Shown: positions 9,117-19,438, numbered from the stretch's first letter. The stretch is 64,000 nucleotides of DNA from Polaromonas sp. P2-4 (GCA_024703855.1 CP087965.1:3030001-3094000), one strand, 5' to 3'. Program-made: numbers and translations. The notes: generated from the letters alone by a model not told the origin.

Positions 9117-10522
9117 ATGGCCGACAACGATTTGTGGCGCCTGAGCGCCGTACAGCTGGGTCAGCGCTTTCGCGAGCGCTCCCTCACGCCACTGGCGGTG
9201 GCCCAGGCCTGCCTGGCGCGACTGGAAGCGGTGAACCCGCAACTGAACGCGGTCATTGCACGGCGTGACGCCCGCTTCCTGGAGGAAGCCAAAGCCTCCA
9301 CGGAGCGCCATGCGCGCGGACAGCCGCTGTCCGCGCTCGACGGCATACCGCTGACGGTAAAGGACAGCTTGTTCACCTCTGACCAGCCCACGACCTGGGG
9401 AACGCCAGCCCTTAGGCTGTACCGGAGCCAGCACGACGAGTTGGCAGTGGCCCCGCGCGTGCGGCCGGCGTCCTCATCATCGGCAAGACCAACGTGCCCG
9501 AGTTCGCCCTGGAGGGCTACACGGCCAACCCGCTGTTTGGTGTCACCCGCAATCCCTGGCAGCTGCAGCTCACACCTGGCGGCTCCAGTGGCGGTGCCGT
9601 GGCGGCAGTGGCCAGCGGCATCGCGCCCCTTGCGATTGGGCAGGACGGCGGCGGTTCGATCCGCCGGCCGGCCTCGCACGCCGGCGTGGTCGGCCTCAAG
9701 CCCTCCCTGAGCGCGGTGCCGCGGCAACATGTGTTGCCCAGCCTGTTGCTGGACTTCGAAGTCATTGGTCCCCTTGCGCGCACGGTGGCCGATGCCCGGT
9801 TGCTGTTCGATGCGGTGCGCGGCCCCTCGCCGGCCGACCGGTCGTCGCTGGCCGCCGCTCACGCGGCAACGCAGCCGCGGCGCGCAGACCCCTTGCGTGT
9901 CCTCTACGTGGAGCGCCTCGGCGCCGCACCCCTGGACCGCCAAGTGGCGGGCAGCGTGGGCCGCGCGGTGGGACAGATCGCCGCCCTGGGCCACCGGGTT
10001 GACGCTGGTCCGCTGCCGCTGGACCTGGACTTCTTCAGCGAGGCCTGGCCGCAGATCGGGCAGATCGGGCTGGCCCGGATGTTCGAAGCGCACCCTGAGT
10101 GGGAAGCGCAGGCTTCGCAGAAATACCGGGACATGGCCAACAGCGGACGGCGCCTGCCCGCGGCCAGGCTGTGGCAGATCCTGGAGCGTGTCGCGCAGTT
10201 GCGGCGCGACAGCGTGGCACTTTTCGAAAATGTGGATGTCATCGTGATGCCGTCTGCTGCCGCGCTGCCCTGGACGGCGGAACAGGCTTACCCCAGCCAC
10301 ATCGATGGCCAGGAGGTCGGCCCGCGCGGCCACGCCATCTACACCGGATGGGTCAACGCAGCCGGCTTGCCGGGCCTGGCTGTGCCCTGCCAACCTTCCG
10401 CTGAAGGATTGCCGATCGGCATGCAACTCATAGGCGCCTACGGGGCGGACGAGTTGCTGCTGGACCTCGGCGCCGCCTACGAAGCGGTTGCCCCCTGGAG
10501 CGGGCGTTGGCCTGCTCTGTAA
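9117..10522 (+). CDS. Amidase (amidase signature family), frameshifted
   Basis: Starts at ATG 9117 (MADNDLWRLSAVQLGQRFRE). The catalytic Ser-cisSer-Lys triad of amidase-signature enzymes is visible: Lys in LTVKDSLF, then GGSSGGAVAAVASG and GQDGGGSIRRPAS. The frame breaks near 9455-9470 (DELAVA then ARAAGVLIIGKTN in another frame), most simply by a 2-nt loss in a GC-repeat. The joined protein, about 468 aa, is full length. It hydrolyses a carbon-nitrogen amide bond. In this cluster it could cleave the N-carbamoyl or amide product of the hydantoinase, which is inference. Confidence 0.85.
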
Positions 10523-10557
10523 AACGACTATTTCGATATATCCAAGGAGACAACACA

Positions 10558-11536
10558 ATGCAAAGACGTCATTTCATCCAGGCCACGGGCGCTACCGCTG
10601 CCGTGCTCGGCGCGCCCAGCCTGTTCGCGCAAAGCTGGCCCAGTGGCCCGATCCGCATCGTCGTCGGCTTCCCGCCGGGCGGCGGGGCCGACGCACTGGC
10701 CCGCGTGGTCGCGCAAAAGCTCGGCGTGATCTGGAATCAGCCGGTGGTCATCGAAAACAAGGCCGGGGCCTCGGGCACGCTGGCCGCCGAGTACGTGGCG
10801 CAGCAGGCGAGCGACGGCACCACGCTGCTGCTGACCACCATCAACAGCCATGCGCTGGCACCGGCCGTGTTCCCCAAGCTGCGCTACCACGCCGAGCGCG
10901 ACTTCGTGCCGGTGGCACTGCTGGGCCTGACCCCCAACCTGCTGATCGCCTCGCCCACGCAGGGCGCCAAGACCGTGAAGGACATCGTGGCCCTGTGCAA
11001 GGCGAAACCGGGCCAGGTCACTTTCGGTTCCGCCGGCCCGGGCACCTGCGCAGCATTTCGCGCTCGAGCTGTTCAAGCTGCGCGCCAAGGTCGACGCCCT
11101 GCATGTGCCCTACAAGGGCAGTGCGCCCCTGCTCACCGACCTGATAGGCGGCCAGATCCAGTACAGCTTTGAGACCATGGCCGCGGCCACACCGCATGTG
11201 AAGAGCGGCCGGGCCATCGCCATAGCGCAAACACGCGGCAAGCGCGTCAAGGCCTACCCCAACGTGCCGACCATGCAGGAGCAGGGTTTCGACAAGTTCG
11301 AGACCATGAACTGGTACGGCATCTCTGGCCCGGGCAAGCTGCCGGCGCCGATCGCCCGCAAGATGAACCAGGACATCAACACTGTGCTGGCCATGGCCGA
11401 CGTGCAGGAGAAGTTCGATGCCTTTGGTGTCGAAGACGGCGGCGGCTCGACCGAGAAATTCGCGCAGCTGGTGCAGACCGAATTGGCCAAGTGGGCCAAG
11501 GTGGCCAAGGAAGCCAACGTCGCGGTCAACGGCTGA
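10558..11536 (+). CDS. Bug/TctC-type tripartite tricarboxylate transporter binding protein, frameshifted
   Basis: Start at ATG 10558 after AAGGAGA. The leader MQRRHFIQATGATAAVLG has an RR pair and ends at SLFAQ. Bug family patterns follow: IRIVVGFPPGGGADALARVVA and VVIENKAGASG. An extra T at 11047 (ACC-T-GCG) shifts the frame; the product resumes with ALHVPYKGSAPLLTDLIGGQIQ and ends at 11536. It is a periplasmic binding protein for an organic acid or amide. No TctA/TctB membrane partners are nearby, which is common for the expanded Bug family of Burkholderiales. Confidence 0.85.
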
Positions 11537-11556
11537 CCGCGACGCCGGCGCGCGTC

Positions 11557-12334
11557 TCAGACGGCGAAGGTCACGCGCGCCTCGCCGATGCCGTCGAAGG
11601 TGGCCACCACCGTGTCGCCCACGCTGCGCGAGCAGGATGCCGCACCAGGTGCCAGTGGTCACCACACTGCCGGCGGGCAGGACCTGGCCGCCGCGCGTGG
11701 CGTGGCGTAGCCAGGCGGGCAGTACATAGCCCGGGTCGCCCATCGAATGCGTGCCGCGAAACGCCTGGGCCGGCGCGTCGGCGATTTGCACGCGGCAAAC
11801 CTGACTCGACCAGTCACGTGCAGCGTCGAACGGCAACCAGTCGCCCAGCACCAGCGCACCATGCGATTGCAGGTCGGCCAGCTTGAGCAGCGCCGGCGCT
11901 TCCAGGCCTTGTGCCCAGCGCGAATCGACGACCTCAATCGACACTGTCATTGCATCAACCAGGCGGCAGGCGCTGTCACGGTCCAGCGTTGCGGCGCGCT
12001 GCGCATCCACGTCCACTGCCAGACGCAAGGCAATCTCGGCCTCGATGCCGCGCATCGCAAACGGCCAGGCGCTGGCCGCCGGGCTGCGCCAGATACCGTC
12101 GGGCGGCAGCGGCGCATGGGTCAGCACGGCCTCGCGCGAAGGTCCCCCTGACTTCCAGTGGCGCGGCGTTTTCTGCTTGAACCACTGCAGGCGATCAGCC
12201 ACGCCTTGCTGCACTTCATAGGCTTGCCCGGAGTTGGTCACGCCCTGGGCGGCCTGCGTGATGTCGACGGGGCGCTGATGGACACGCGCCTGGACCAGCG
12301 CCTCGACGGCTGACTGGAGAGAGGTTTCGTTCAT
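11557..12334 (-). CDS. 2-keto-4-pentenoate hydratase-like protein (FAH family), frameshifted near its C-terminus
   Basis: Starts at ATG 12334 (MNETSLQSAVEALVQARVHQRPVD) and is about 259 aa after correcting one break near 11628. Before the break it reads GTWCGILLA; after it, SVGDTVVATFDGIGEARVTF and a stop at 11557. GIEAEIALRL and MTVSIEVVDSRW are typical of hydratases and decarboxylases of meta-cleavage pathways (MhpD/XylJ type), which add water to 2-hydroxypentadienoates. It converges with the Bug gene, so it is probably a separate transcript. The exact substrate is unknown. Confidence 0.75.
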
Positions 12335-12494
12335 GGGGAGATATCCTTTTTGAAAGCGTTGGGGTACGTTTCGATTTTCGATGTCGGCCTTTGCGTGGAC
12401 AAGCCTTTTTGCGTCAGGATTGTCGTGACCCCGGCCATCCCAATCGCTGCCATGCGCAAATGCCTGGAGTGCAACACCCCACCAGGAGCCCGGC

Positions 12495-12510
12495 TTCACC
12501 CCGACTTCAC
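12495..12510 (+). promoter_or_regulatory. CreB box (cre tag) upstream of creD
   Basis: TTCACCCCGACTTCAC is an exact match to the TTCAC-N6-TTCAC element recognised by CreB in Escherichia coli, and lies 77 nt before the creD start. A further TTCAC at 12536-12540 is followed six bases later by the weaker half TTTGC, giving a possible second site. The rest of the 12335-12587 gap shows no gene. Confidence 0.75.
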
Positions 12511-12587
12511 ACAAGCCTTTTCGCCTCATACCGGCTTCACCTGGCCTTTGCACACTCCCCTTCGTTGTCAAAACGAAAGGACGCAAA

Positions 12588-13942
12588 GTGAAGTCAAAAT
12601 TAATTTCCATCGCACTGGTGCTGGTGCTGCTGGTCGCCGCCCTCATGCAGATCAGCGGCGTGGTGCATGACCGCCAGAGCTACCGGCAGATCGCCATTCA
12701 AAGCGTGGCGCAAAGCCTGGCCGGCGCGCAAACCCTGACGGGGCCGCTGATCCACCGGGCCTGTACCGAAGAGTGGGACATCACTGTGGACAAGCAGGTG
12801 CGCACCGAGCGGCGCGAGTTTCATCTGCAGGCGGCACCCGCCTCGCTCAGCGTGCGCGGCAGCAGCCAGCTGGAGCCGCGCGCACGCGGCCTGCACGCGA
12901 CCCAGGTGTTCAACCTCAAGGCGCAGCTCACGGCCCAGTGGGCCGATCTGGAGGCCCTCAAACCCGTGGCCGAGCACGCCAACTCGCGCATGAACTGCGG
13001 CCAGCCGCTGCTGATGCTGGCAGTGTCTGATGCACGCGGCATTCGCCATGCTAGCTTGAAGATCGGCGAGCAGTCTCCGACGCTCAAACCCGGCACGTTT
13101 TATGGCAGCTATCCGCGCGGTGTTCATGCCTCGTTGCCAGCCGCCTTGCTGAGCGCGACACCGCTGGAGGCCCAGCTCGAACTGGAACTGGTGGGCACCG
13201 AAAGTATTTCCATCGTGCCGCTGGGTGGCGACACCCAGGTGAGGCTCACGTCGAACTGGCCGCACCCCAGTTTTGGCGGGCAGTTTTTGCCGGTCGAGCG
13301 CAAGATTACCGACCAGGGCTTTGAGGCCAGCTGGCGCGTCAGCTCACTGGCCAGCACGGCGCAGCAAGATGTGGCCCAGCGCAAGGGCGTGTGTGTAGCG
13401 CGGCGGGCGATGCTGCCCCCCACGCTTCGGGCGCTTGCGCCGAGGCTTTCAGCGTGAGTTTTATAGACCCCGCCAACACCTATGCGCTGAGTGACCGTGC
13501 CACCAAGTACGGCCTGTTGTTCATCGGCCTGACCTTTCTGGCGGTCGGGCTGTTTGAGTTCATGAAGTCGCTGCGCGTGCATCCGATCCAGTACTTTCTG
13601 GTCGGCGCCGCCATGAGCATGTTCTTTTTGCTGCTGGTCAGCCTGTCTGAGCACATGCCTTTTGGTGCGGCCTATGCCGTGGCCGCAGCCGCCTGCGTGT
13701 TGCTGCTGACGGTGTACGCCTGCTACATGCTGCAAAGCTGGGCGCGCGGCGTGCCCTTTGGGCTGGGCATAGGCGTGCTGTACGGCATGTTGTTCATTCT
13801 GCTGCAGATCGAACAGACGGCCTTGCTGGTGGGCGCGGTGGCCTTGTTCGCCGTGCTGGCCGCCATCATGCTGCTGACGCGCCGGGTGGACTGGTATGCG
13901 CGCTTCACGCAAAGTCCTTCCGGCCCGGCCCCTCAAAAATAG
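12588..13942 (+). CDS. creD: Inner-membrane protein CreD, frameshifted
   Basis: GTG start at 12588 with AAAGGA upstream. One N-terminal membrane segment is followed by a long periplasmic domain (SLAGAQTLTGPLIHRACTEEWD onward), then a C-terminal membrane domain beginning SFIDPANTYALSDRATKYGLLFIGLTFLAVGLFE. The two parts are in different frames; the break lies near 13391-13400, next to a GTGTGTGT run and a C-run resembling a dispersed repeat. CreD belongs to the CreBC regulon and is linked to envelope stress and colicin or beta-lactam tolerance in enterics. It ends 3 nt from convergent creC. Confidence 0.85.
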
Positions 13943-13945
13943 AGT

Positions 13946-15331
13946 TCAACCCTGCAAACCCGGTTGCGTGTTGCGTACCACCATCTTGCCGCCGTGCAGC
14001 AGCATGATCTGCCGCACAATCGCCAGCCCCAGGCCAGAGCCCTTGCTCTGGCCGTCCGGCCGAACTCGTCGAGAAAAAGCGCTCGCCCAGCCGGGGCAGG
14101 GCGTACGCAGCCACACCGGGCCCGCAGTCCTGCACGGCCACCATGCCGTCCTGGGCCTGCACCGTGATGACAGAGCCTGCGGGGGCAAACGAGCGGGCGT
14201 TTTCAATCAGGTTGCTCAGTGCCAGCGCCAGCAGGCCGGACTCGGCGTGCACACTGGCGTGCGCAGGAGTTGCTATTGTTTTGATAGCTGATTGCGCACT
14301 GTTTGCCTGGGCTGCAGCACTGAAAGGCTTGAGAAATTCACTCCAGATGATGGTTTCACGTTGCACGCTGGCGTGGCGCTGCTCCAGCTTGGTGAGCTCC
14401 AGCATGCGGTCCACCAGCGCTTGCAGCCGCTCGGTCTGGCCCAGCACATGGCCGGCAAATTCCCGCCTGGCGCTTTCGGGCAGGTCTTCTTGCAGCAATT
14501 CACCGGCACCGCGAATGGCCGCCAGCGGGCTTTTGAGTTCATGCGTCAGCGCGCACATAGCTTTCGATGTACGCATGACCTTCAAGCTTGAGCCGCATGG
14601 CGTCCATCGCCATGGCCAGCTCACCCAGCTCTCCCGGTATTTGCGGCACAGCCGGCTGGCCGCCTTGCCCGACGGCCTGGGCATAACGGCGCAGCTTGCA
14701 GAATGCTCCAGACCACCCAGAGCGTCACGGCTACGCCAATGGCCAGCGACAAAACGAGTAACAGCACACCGCTCAAAAAGATTTTGCGTTCGGCCCGGTC
14801 GATGAACGCCTGGATGGTGGCCACCGGCTTGGCGACCGTCAGCACGCCAATGGTTTTGCCGCCCTGTGTGATGGGCGCCGCCACGTACATGACGGAGCTG
14901 CGGTCGTCGTGCTGCACCTCGCGTGTGGCGCGGGCGCCGTACTCGCCGCGCAGCGTGCGGGCCACGTCGCGCCAGCGTGAATAGTCCTGGCCGGTGGCGA
15001 CGTTGCCCGAGTCGAACAGCACGGTGCCGCGGATGTCGGTCACATAGACGCGAAAGTCCAGCGACTGCTTGGCCAGCCCCCAGATCTGCACATCTATCGG
15101 CCGCCGGGCGTAGCTTCGTACATGTTCCGCAAAGCGGCCCGTCGCCATGTGGCCCGTGGCCAGGTCGTCGCTGGCAAGTTCGGCCAGGATGTTGGCGGTG
15201 TCCACCATCATGTCTTCCATGACCTCGCGCACGCTGGGCTTGACCTCGGCCATGAAGACGCGCAGCACAAAAAATGCCGCCAGGCCGGTGATCAGGAAAA
15301 AGCCGAACAGTACACGGATTCCTAGACGCAT
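13946..15331 (-). CDS. creC: Sensor histidine kinase CreC, several frameshifts
   Basis: Start at ATG 15331 (MRLGIRVLFGFFLITGLAAFFVLRVF, first membrane segment). A periplasmic sensor domain of about 150 residues precedes a second segment. The phosphoacceptor motif is ALTHELKSPLAAI, followed by N-box NLIENARSF, CGPG, and GSGLGLAIV. Breaks are needed near 14700, 14570 and 14065. A stretch reading SAIKTIATPA between the H and N boxes (14271-14290) is encoded by part of a dispersed repeat found between genes elsewhere. The kinase should phosphorylate CreB, now separated from it by a porin cassette. Confidence 0.82.
14271..14290 (+). repeat. Dispersed repeat arm inside creC
   Basis: TGCTATTGTTTTGATAGCTG matches the right arm of the intergenic repeat at 22709-22770 and others. 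Here it lies inside the kinase reading frame and is translated. Confidence 0.6.
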
Positions 15332-15732
15332 TTCAGTTGCCTCAGCGCTACGCGCAAACGCATGAAACCGGCGCGGCGCCATGCCAGCAGACACCGCGGA
15401 ACTGGCTCCGCCAGGCCGCAGGTGTCGCCCCTTGAGGGGGAGGCGGCTACACGCAGTGAGTCCGCAACGGGGTGCTTCATATTTCTGCGCTGTAACCCAT
15501 GCCGCGGTGCGTCACGATGTCGTCGTGCGCGTGGCTCAGTTGTGTGAGATCGGGCAGGCGTTGCATTTGCAGGATTGTCTCTCAGGCGTCAGAGGGAACT
15601 GAGTAGTTACGGTGAAATACCGTCACCTCTCAAAGAGGAGGTCGCCCGGGCCCCAGTGGGAGCACAAAGTGCCAGTCACAGATGAACCCTCACATCGGAG
15701 CCCCATGTTTATTAATCTTGGAGACACTCGTA
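15332..15732. other. Junction region: duplicated creB-end fragment upstream of the porin
   Basis: No intact gene. Roughly 15385-15530 is nearly identical to 17023-17150, which comprises the spacer and the last codons of creB. So this stretch holds a copy of the creC-creB spacer plus a remnant of the creB 3' end (minus strand). The remaining bases to 15732 are the leader of the porin gene, with GGAGA about 9 nt before its ATG. Confidence 0.7.
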
Positions 15733-16786
15733 ATGAAAAAATCCCTAGTGGCTTTGGCTGCACTCGCGGTTGTAGGCGCAGCATCTGCCCAGTCTTCTGT
15801 GACCCTGTACGGTCGCCTGGACCTCGGCGCGGCTTTCAGCAAAACCACGCAAGGCCCGGCAACGGCTAAAAGCACCAGCCTGGCTGGCGCTGAAGGCACC
15901 CTGTACCGGTAGCCGTCTGGGCGTTCGCGGTTCTGAAGACCTCGGTGGCGGCCTGAGAGCCAACTTTGCCATCGAAACCCGCGTGAACCCTGACTTGGCA
16001 GGCACCACCTTCGGCGCAACCCGCACCGCTATTTTGCAACTGCGAGGTGCCTTCGGTGCTGCCACCATCGGTACCTTCCTGAACTCGCATGATGAGGTCC
16101 GTTCTTACAGCGTGGCTACTGCTGGCGTTGCCGGCGGTGACTTCCTGGCCAACGTCCACGGTACTGGCAGCCGCGGTTTTGGCCCTCGTTCGGAAAACGC
16201 CATCGCCTATCGCTCCCCATTGTTTGGCGGCCTGGACTTCCGTGTCGGCACCGCGCACGAGAAAACTGAGCTCAACGGCGCAGTGAACAAAACCACCGGT
16301 GCCACCGTTGCTTCTGGCTACAACAATGGCCCTGTGAGCGCTTTGATCGTGCTGGGTCAAGCTAAAGTGCAAGCAGCTCCAGCATTCAACGCCAAAGTGT
16401 CTGACCTGGCTTTCGCTGTGAGCTACAGCCTGGGCATGGCTGTTCCATACATCCAGTTTGAAAACTCCAAATCCACCGGAATTTTGGGTGCTGGTTCGGA
16501 AGTCAAATCCCGTTCGTACGAACTGGGTGCCAAGTTCCCCCTGGGTGCTTTCACGCCTTACCTGTCGCTTTCCGGCGGCAAGATCAAAACGGTGGCTGCT
16601 GCTGGCGCGGCACAGACATCGCTCAAAGTCCGTGGTTTCCAAGTCGGTACGACCTATGACCTGAGCAAGCGCACCTACGTGTACGCTGCAGTCGGTCAGG
16701 ACAAGAACATTGCGGCAGCACTGGCTACCGGTACTGGCGACAGGAAGCGTAACGGCTACGCTGTGGGCCTGGTCCACAACTTCTAA
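15733..16786 (+). CDS. Outer-membrane porin (Gram-negative trimeric porin family), frameshifted
   Basis: Signal peptide MKKSLVALAALAVVGAASAQ followed by SSVTLYGRLDLGAAF, the typical start of betaproteobacterial porins. An extra T at 15902 shifts the frame; after it TGSRLGVRGSEDLGGGL, the conserved second strand of these porins, continues in a single frame to the C-terminal VGLVHNF with terminal Phe. About 350 aa, a 16-strand barrel for passive diffusion of small solutes. It lies between fragments of creB and creC and looks inserted. Base use is less GC-rich than the neighbouring genes. Confidence 0.85.
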
Positions 16787-17102
16787 TCTTCATCGACGCG
16801 CTGCCGCCGTCCGGCGCCGGCAAGGCGCTGAAAACTAAGCTGCGTGAGCCCTCGAGCTGCGGTCATCGTGCTGCACCTCGCGGGTGGCGCGGGCACCGTA
16901 TTCGCCGCGCAGTGCCATACCAGCAGATGCCGCGGAACTGGCTTCGCCAGGCCGCAGGCGTCGCCCCCTGCAAGGGGGAAGGCGAAGCGAAGCGTAGCCA
17001 CGGGGGTGCGCCAGAAACACCGCGGAACTGGCTTCGCCAGGCCGCAGGTGTCGCCCCTTGAGGGGGAGGCGGCTACACGCAGTGAGTCCGCAACGGGGTG
17101 CT
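16787..17102. other. Junction region: duplicated creC fragment and spacer copies downstream of the porin
   Basis: No gene. Roughly 16852-16912 matches an internal piece of creC (14896-14956) with a few mismatches. It is joined directly to a spacer copy (16913-16980), and a second spacer copy at 17023-17100 leads into the creB end. The CGCCAGGCCGCAGGTGTCGC core therefore occurs three times around the porin (near 15410, 16945 and 17035). Confidence 0.7.
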
Positions 17103-17789
17103 TCATATTTCTACGCAGTAACCCATGCCGCGGTGCGTCACGATGTAGTCATGCTCGGGCGCGGCCTCCTGCAGCTTGGCGCGCAGGGTCTTGATGTGGG
17201 TGTCCACGGTGCGGTCGGTGCTGTCCGAGTCGCTGCCCCAGACGGCGCCGAGCAACTCGTCGCGCGAGCGGATGCGGCCACGGTGTTGCAGCAAGTCGAG
17301 CAGCAGGCCAAACTCGCGGCGTGTCAATGGCAGCGGCTTTCCCTGCAGGCTGATGCGTTGCCCGCCCAGGTCGATGCCGAAGGGGCTGGTACCGCCGATG
17401 GCCCTGGATGCGGGTAGCGGCATGCGTGCGCGTCTGAGCATGCTGCGCACGCGCGCCAGCAGCTCACGCGGGCTGAAAGGCTTGCCCAGGTAGTCGTCGG
17501 CACCCAGCTCCAGGCCCAGCACGCGGTCGATTTCCTCGTCGTGCGCGCTCAGCATCAGCACCGGCAGGCTGCCGGCGGCGCGTACTTCCTTGCACAAGTC
17601 AAGCCCGCTGCCGTCAGGCAGGCCGACATCCAGGATCAGCACGTCAGGTGGGTGCTGGCTCAGTTGCCTTCGCGCATCGCAGAGCAGCAGGCTGTGCGTG
17701 ACGGCGAGTCCATCACGCTCCAGCGTGTAGATGATGGACTTGGCAATGGCTGGGTCGTCTTCGACCAGCAAAACCCGGGGACCGCTCAT
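17103..17789 (-). CDS. creB: Response regulator CreB (OmpR/PhoB type)
   Basis: Start placed at ATG 17789 (MSGPRVLLVEDDPAIAKS) because the open frame upstream runs into repeat sequence. 228 aa. Receiver domain with acidic VEDD, phosphoacceptor Asp in VLILDVGLPDG, and Lys in LGKPFSP. The C-terminal winged helix ends with STDRTVDTHIKTLRAKLQ and HRGMGYCVE. It should be phosphorylated by CreC and bind TTCAC-N6-TTCAC sites such as the one before creD. It is a single intact frame. Confidence 0.85.
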   Translation of the reverse strand: MSGPRVLLVEDDPAIAKSIIYTLERDGLAVTHSLLLCDARRQLSQHPPDVLILDVGLPDGSGLDLCKEVRAAGSLPVLMLSAHDEEIDRVLGLELGADDYLGKPFSPRELLARVRSMLRRARMPLPASRAIGGTSPFGIDLGGQRISLQGKPLPLTRREFGLLLDLLQHRGRIRSRDELLGAVWGSDSDSTDRTVDTHIKTLRAKLQEAAPEHDYIVTHRGMGYCVEI

Positions 17790-17799
17790 CGGCGGATCG

Positions 17800-17966
17800 G
17801 CCGCAGCGCCGGGCCGCCCCAAGGAAAATTAGCCCCCGAGGGGCTGGAGCCTGCGGCTCCAAGCCTGCTTGAGCAGGCTTGGACAGGCGACAGAGGCGAA
17901 GCGTCTCGCGAGCCGCGGCCTGCAAGGCCTCGCGAAGCACACGAAGTGGCGAGCGTGGGGGCCATT
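17800..17966 (-). repeat. GC-rich dispersed repeat (CCCCCACGCT ... GAGGGGGCTAATTTTCC type)
   Basis: Read on the minus strand this begins GCCCCCACGCT and ends with GGGGGCTAATTTTCCTTGG plus GGCGGCCC. The same pieces recur at 60651-60729 and 59228-59340. It fills the space between marC and creB and contains internal dyads such as AAGCCTGCTTGAGCAGGCTT. Confidence 0.6.
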
Positions 17967-18599
17967 TCAGCCCCGCAGAAACGGAAACAACTTGCCCAGG
18001 CCATCGGCCATCACCTCAACGGCCAGCGCCGCCAGGATCAAGCCCATCAAACGCGTCATGACGTTGATACCGGTTTTGCTGAGCACGCGGGCAATCGGTT
18101 CGGCCAGCGAGAAACACAGCGCCGTGGCCAGGCCAATCACCACGCCGTAGCCGACCAGCGTGCCGAGCTGGAAAAACGTCTTGGCTTTTTCCGCGTAAAT
18201 CACCACCGTGGACATGGTGGCCGGGCCGGTCAGCAGGGGGATGGTCAGGGGCACCACGGCAATGCTGGCACCCATGGCGGCTTTTTCAGCGCCGTCTTCC
18301 ATCTCGTGGGTGTGCGTCTTGGCCTCGGCCGGCTGGGCGTTGAGCATGTTCATCGAGCTGATCAGCAGCAGCATGCCGCCGCCGACCTGAAAGCTGGCCA
18401 GCGAGATGCTGAAGAACTCCAGAATCTGCAGGCCAGCCAAGGCGCTGATGGCAATCACGACGAACGCGCTGAACGATGCGGTGATGATGGTGCGCCGCCG
18501 CTGTGCCTTTGAAAAACCCTGCGTGTAGTGAATGAAAAACGGCACGATGGCCAGCGGGTTGACGATGGCCAGCAAGGTGACAAGCGGTTTGAAATCCAT
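17967..18599 (-). CDS. MarC-family integral membrane protein
   Basis: 210 aa, about six membrane segments, beginning MDFKPLVTLLAIVNPLAIVPFFIHYT. The INPLAIVPFF-like start and the SMNMLNAQPAE and VVPLTIPLLTGPATMSTV segments are characteristic of the MarC/YhgN/YchE family. The biological function is unresolved (formerly, and wrongly, described as multiple-antibiotic resistance proteins). It starts 3 nt downstream of the SDR stop on the same strand, so the two genes form an operon. Confidence 0.85.
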   Translation of the reverse strand: MDFKPLVTLLAIVNPLAIVPFFIHYTQGFSKAQRRRTIITASFSAFVVIAISALAGLQILEFFSISLASFQVGGGMLLLISSMNMLNAQPAEAKTHTHEMEDGAEKAAMGASIAVVPLTIPLLTGPATMSTVVIYAEKAKTFFQLGTLVGYGVVIGLATALCFSLAEPIARVLSKTGINVMTRLMGLILAALAVEVMADGLGKLFPFLRG

Positions 18600-18601
18600 A
18601 T

Positions 18602-19343
18602 TCAGCGTCCTCCCGCGACGTCAAGCAATGCGCCCGTGGTGTAGCTCGCATTGTCGCTGAGCAGCCAGACAATCGACTCGGCCACCTCTTGGGCGCTGCC
18701 GGGGCGCTGCATGGGCACTTGCGGCGCCAGGTCGCGCACGGCTGGGCAGGCCGCCCGAGGCGTGAATGTCGGTGTCAATGATGCCGGGGCGCACCGCGTT
18801 GACGCGAATGCCCTCGCCAGCGACTTCCTTGGACAGGCCAATGGTGAAGGTGTCAATGGCACCCTTGGCCGCCGCGTAGTCCACATACTGGCCAGGCGCA
18901 CCCAGCCGGGCCGCGGCGCTGGACACATTGACAATCGCGCCGCCCGCGCCGCCATAACGCGTGCTCATGCGCTTGACGGCCTCGCGCGCACAAAAAGAGC
19001 CGAACACATTGATTTCAAACATGCGCTGCAGGCGGGCCAGCGTCAGCGCATCGACGCGGGTGGTGGTGTCGACCACGCCCGCGTTGTTGACCAACGCGCT
19101 CAAGCGGCCCAGCTTGGCATCAATCTTTTCAAACATCGCCAGCACTTCCGCTTCTTTCGCCACATCGGCCTGTACCGTGATGGCCTGGCCACCTGCCGCG
19201 CGAATCTGGCGCACCACCTCATCGGCGGCCAGCGCGTTGGCGCTGTAGTTCACGGCCACCGCGTAACCCTGGCGCGCCGCCAGCAGGGCTGTGGCAGCGC
19301 CTATGCCGCGCGAGCCGCCCGTGATCAAAACAACATGTGACAA
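18602..19343 (-). CDS. Short-chain dehydrogenase/reductase, TTG start, frameshifted
   Basis: AGGAGG lies 7 nt before TTG at 19343, and the product then reads (M)SHVVLITGGSRGIG, so TTG is the probable start. Classical SDR motifs: GGSRGIG for NAD(P), NNAG, Ser in VNVSSAAA and YxxxK as YAAAKGA. The frame breaks near 18755 (ASGGLPSR, then VRDLAPQVPMQRPGSAQEVAESIVWLLSD), probably a 2-nt loss in a GC repeat. The joined length, about 247 aa, is normal. Substrate unknown; it heads an operon with marC. Confidence 0.82.
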
Positions 19344-19438
19344 AGTCGGACCTCCTGCAAAAAATGGCAATCCCGGTTAAAAAGCGGGGCTAGGGTAAAT
19401 CAACGCGAACCAATGTACTGTAATCACCGGAGACTATC

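Noticed and set aside
11018..12646. 542-aa minus-strand open frame spanning the hydratase and beyond
   Set aside because: Only its part from 12334 to about 11630 matches a real family; both ends are read-through in unused frames.
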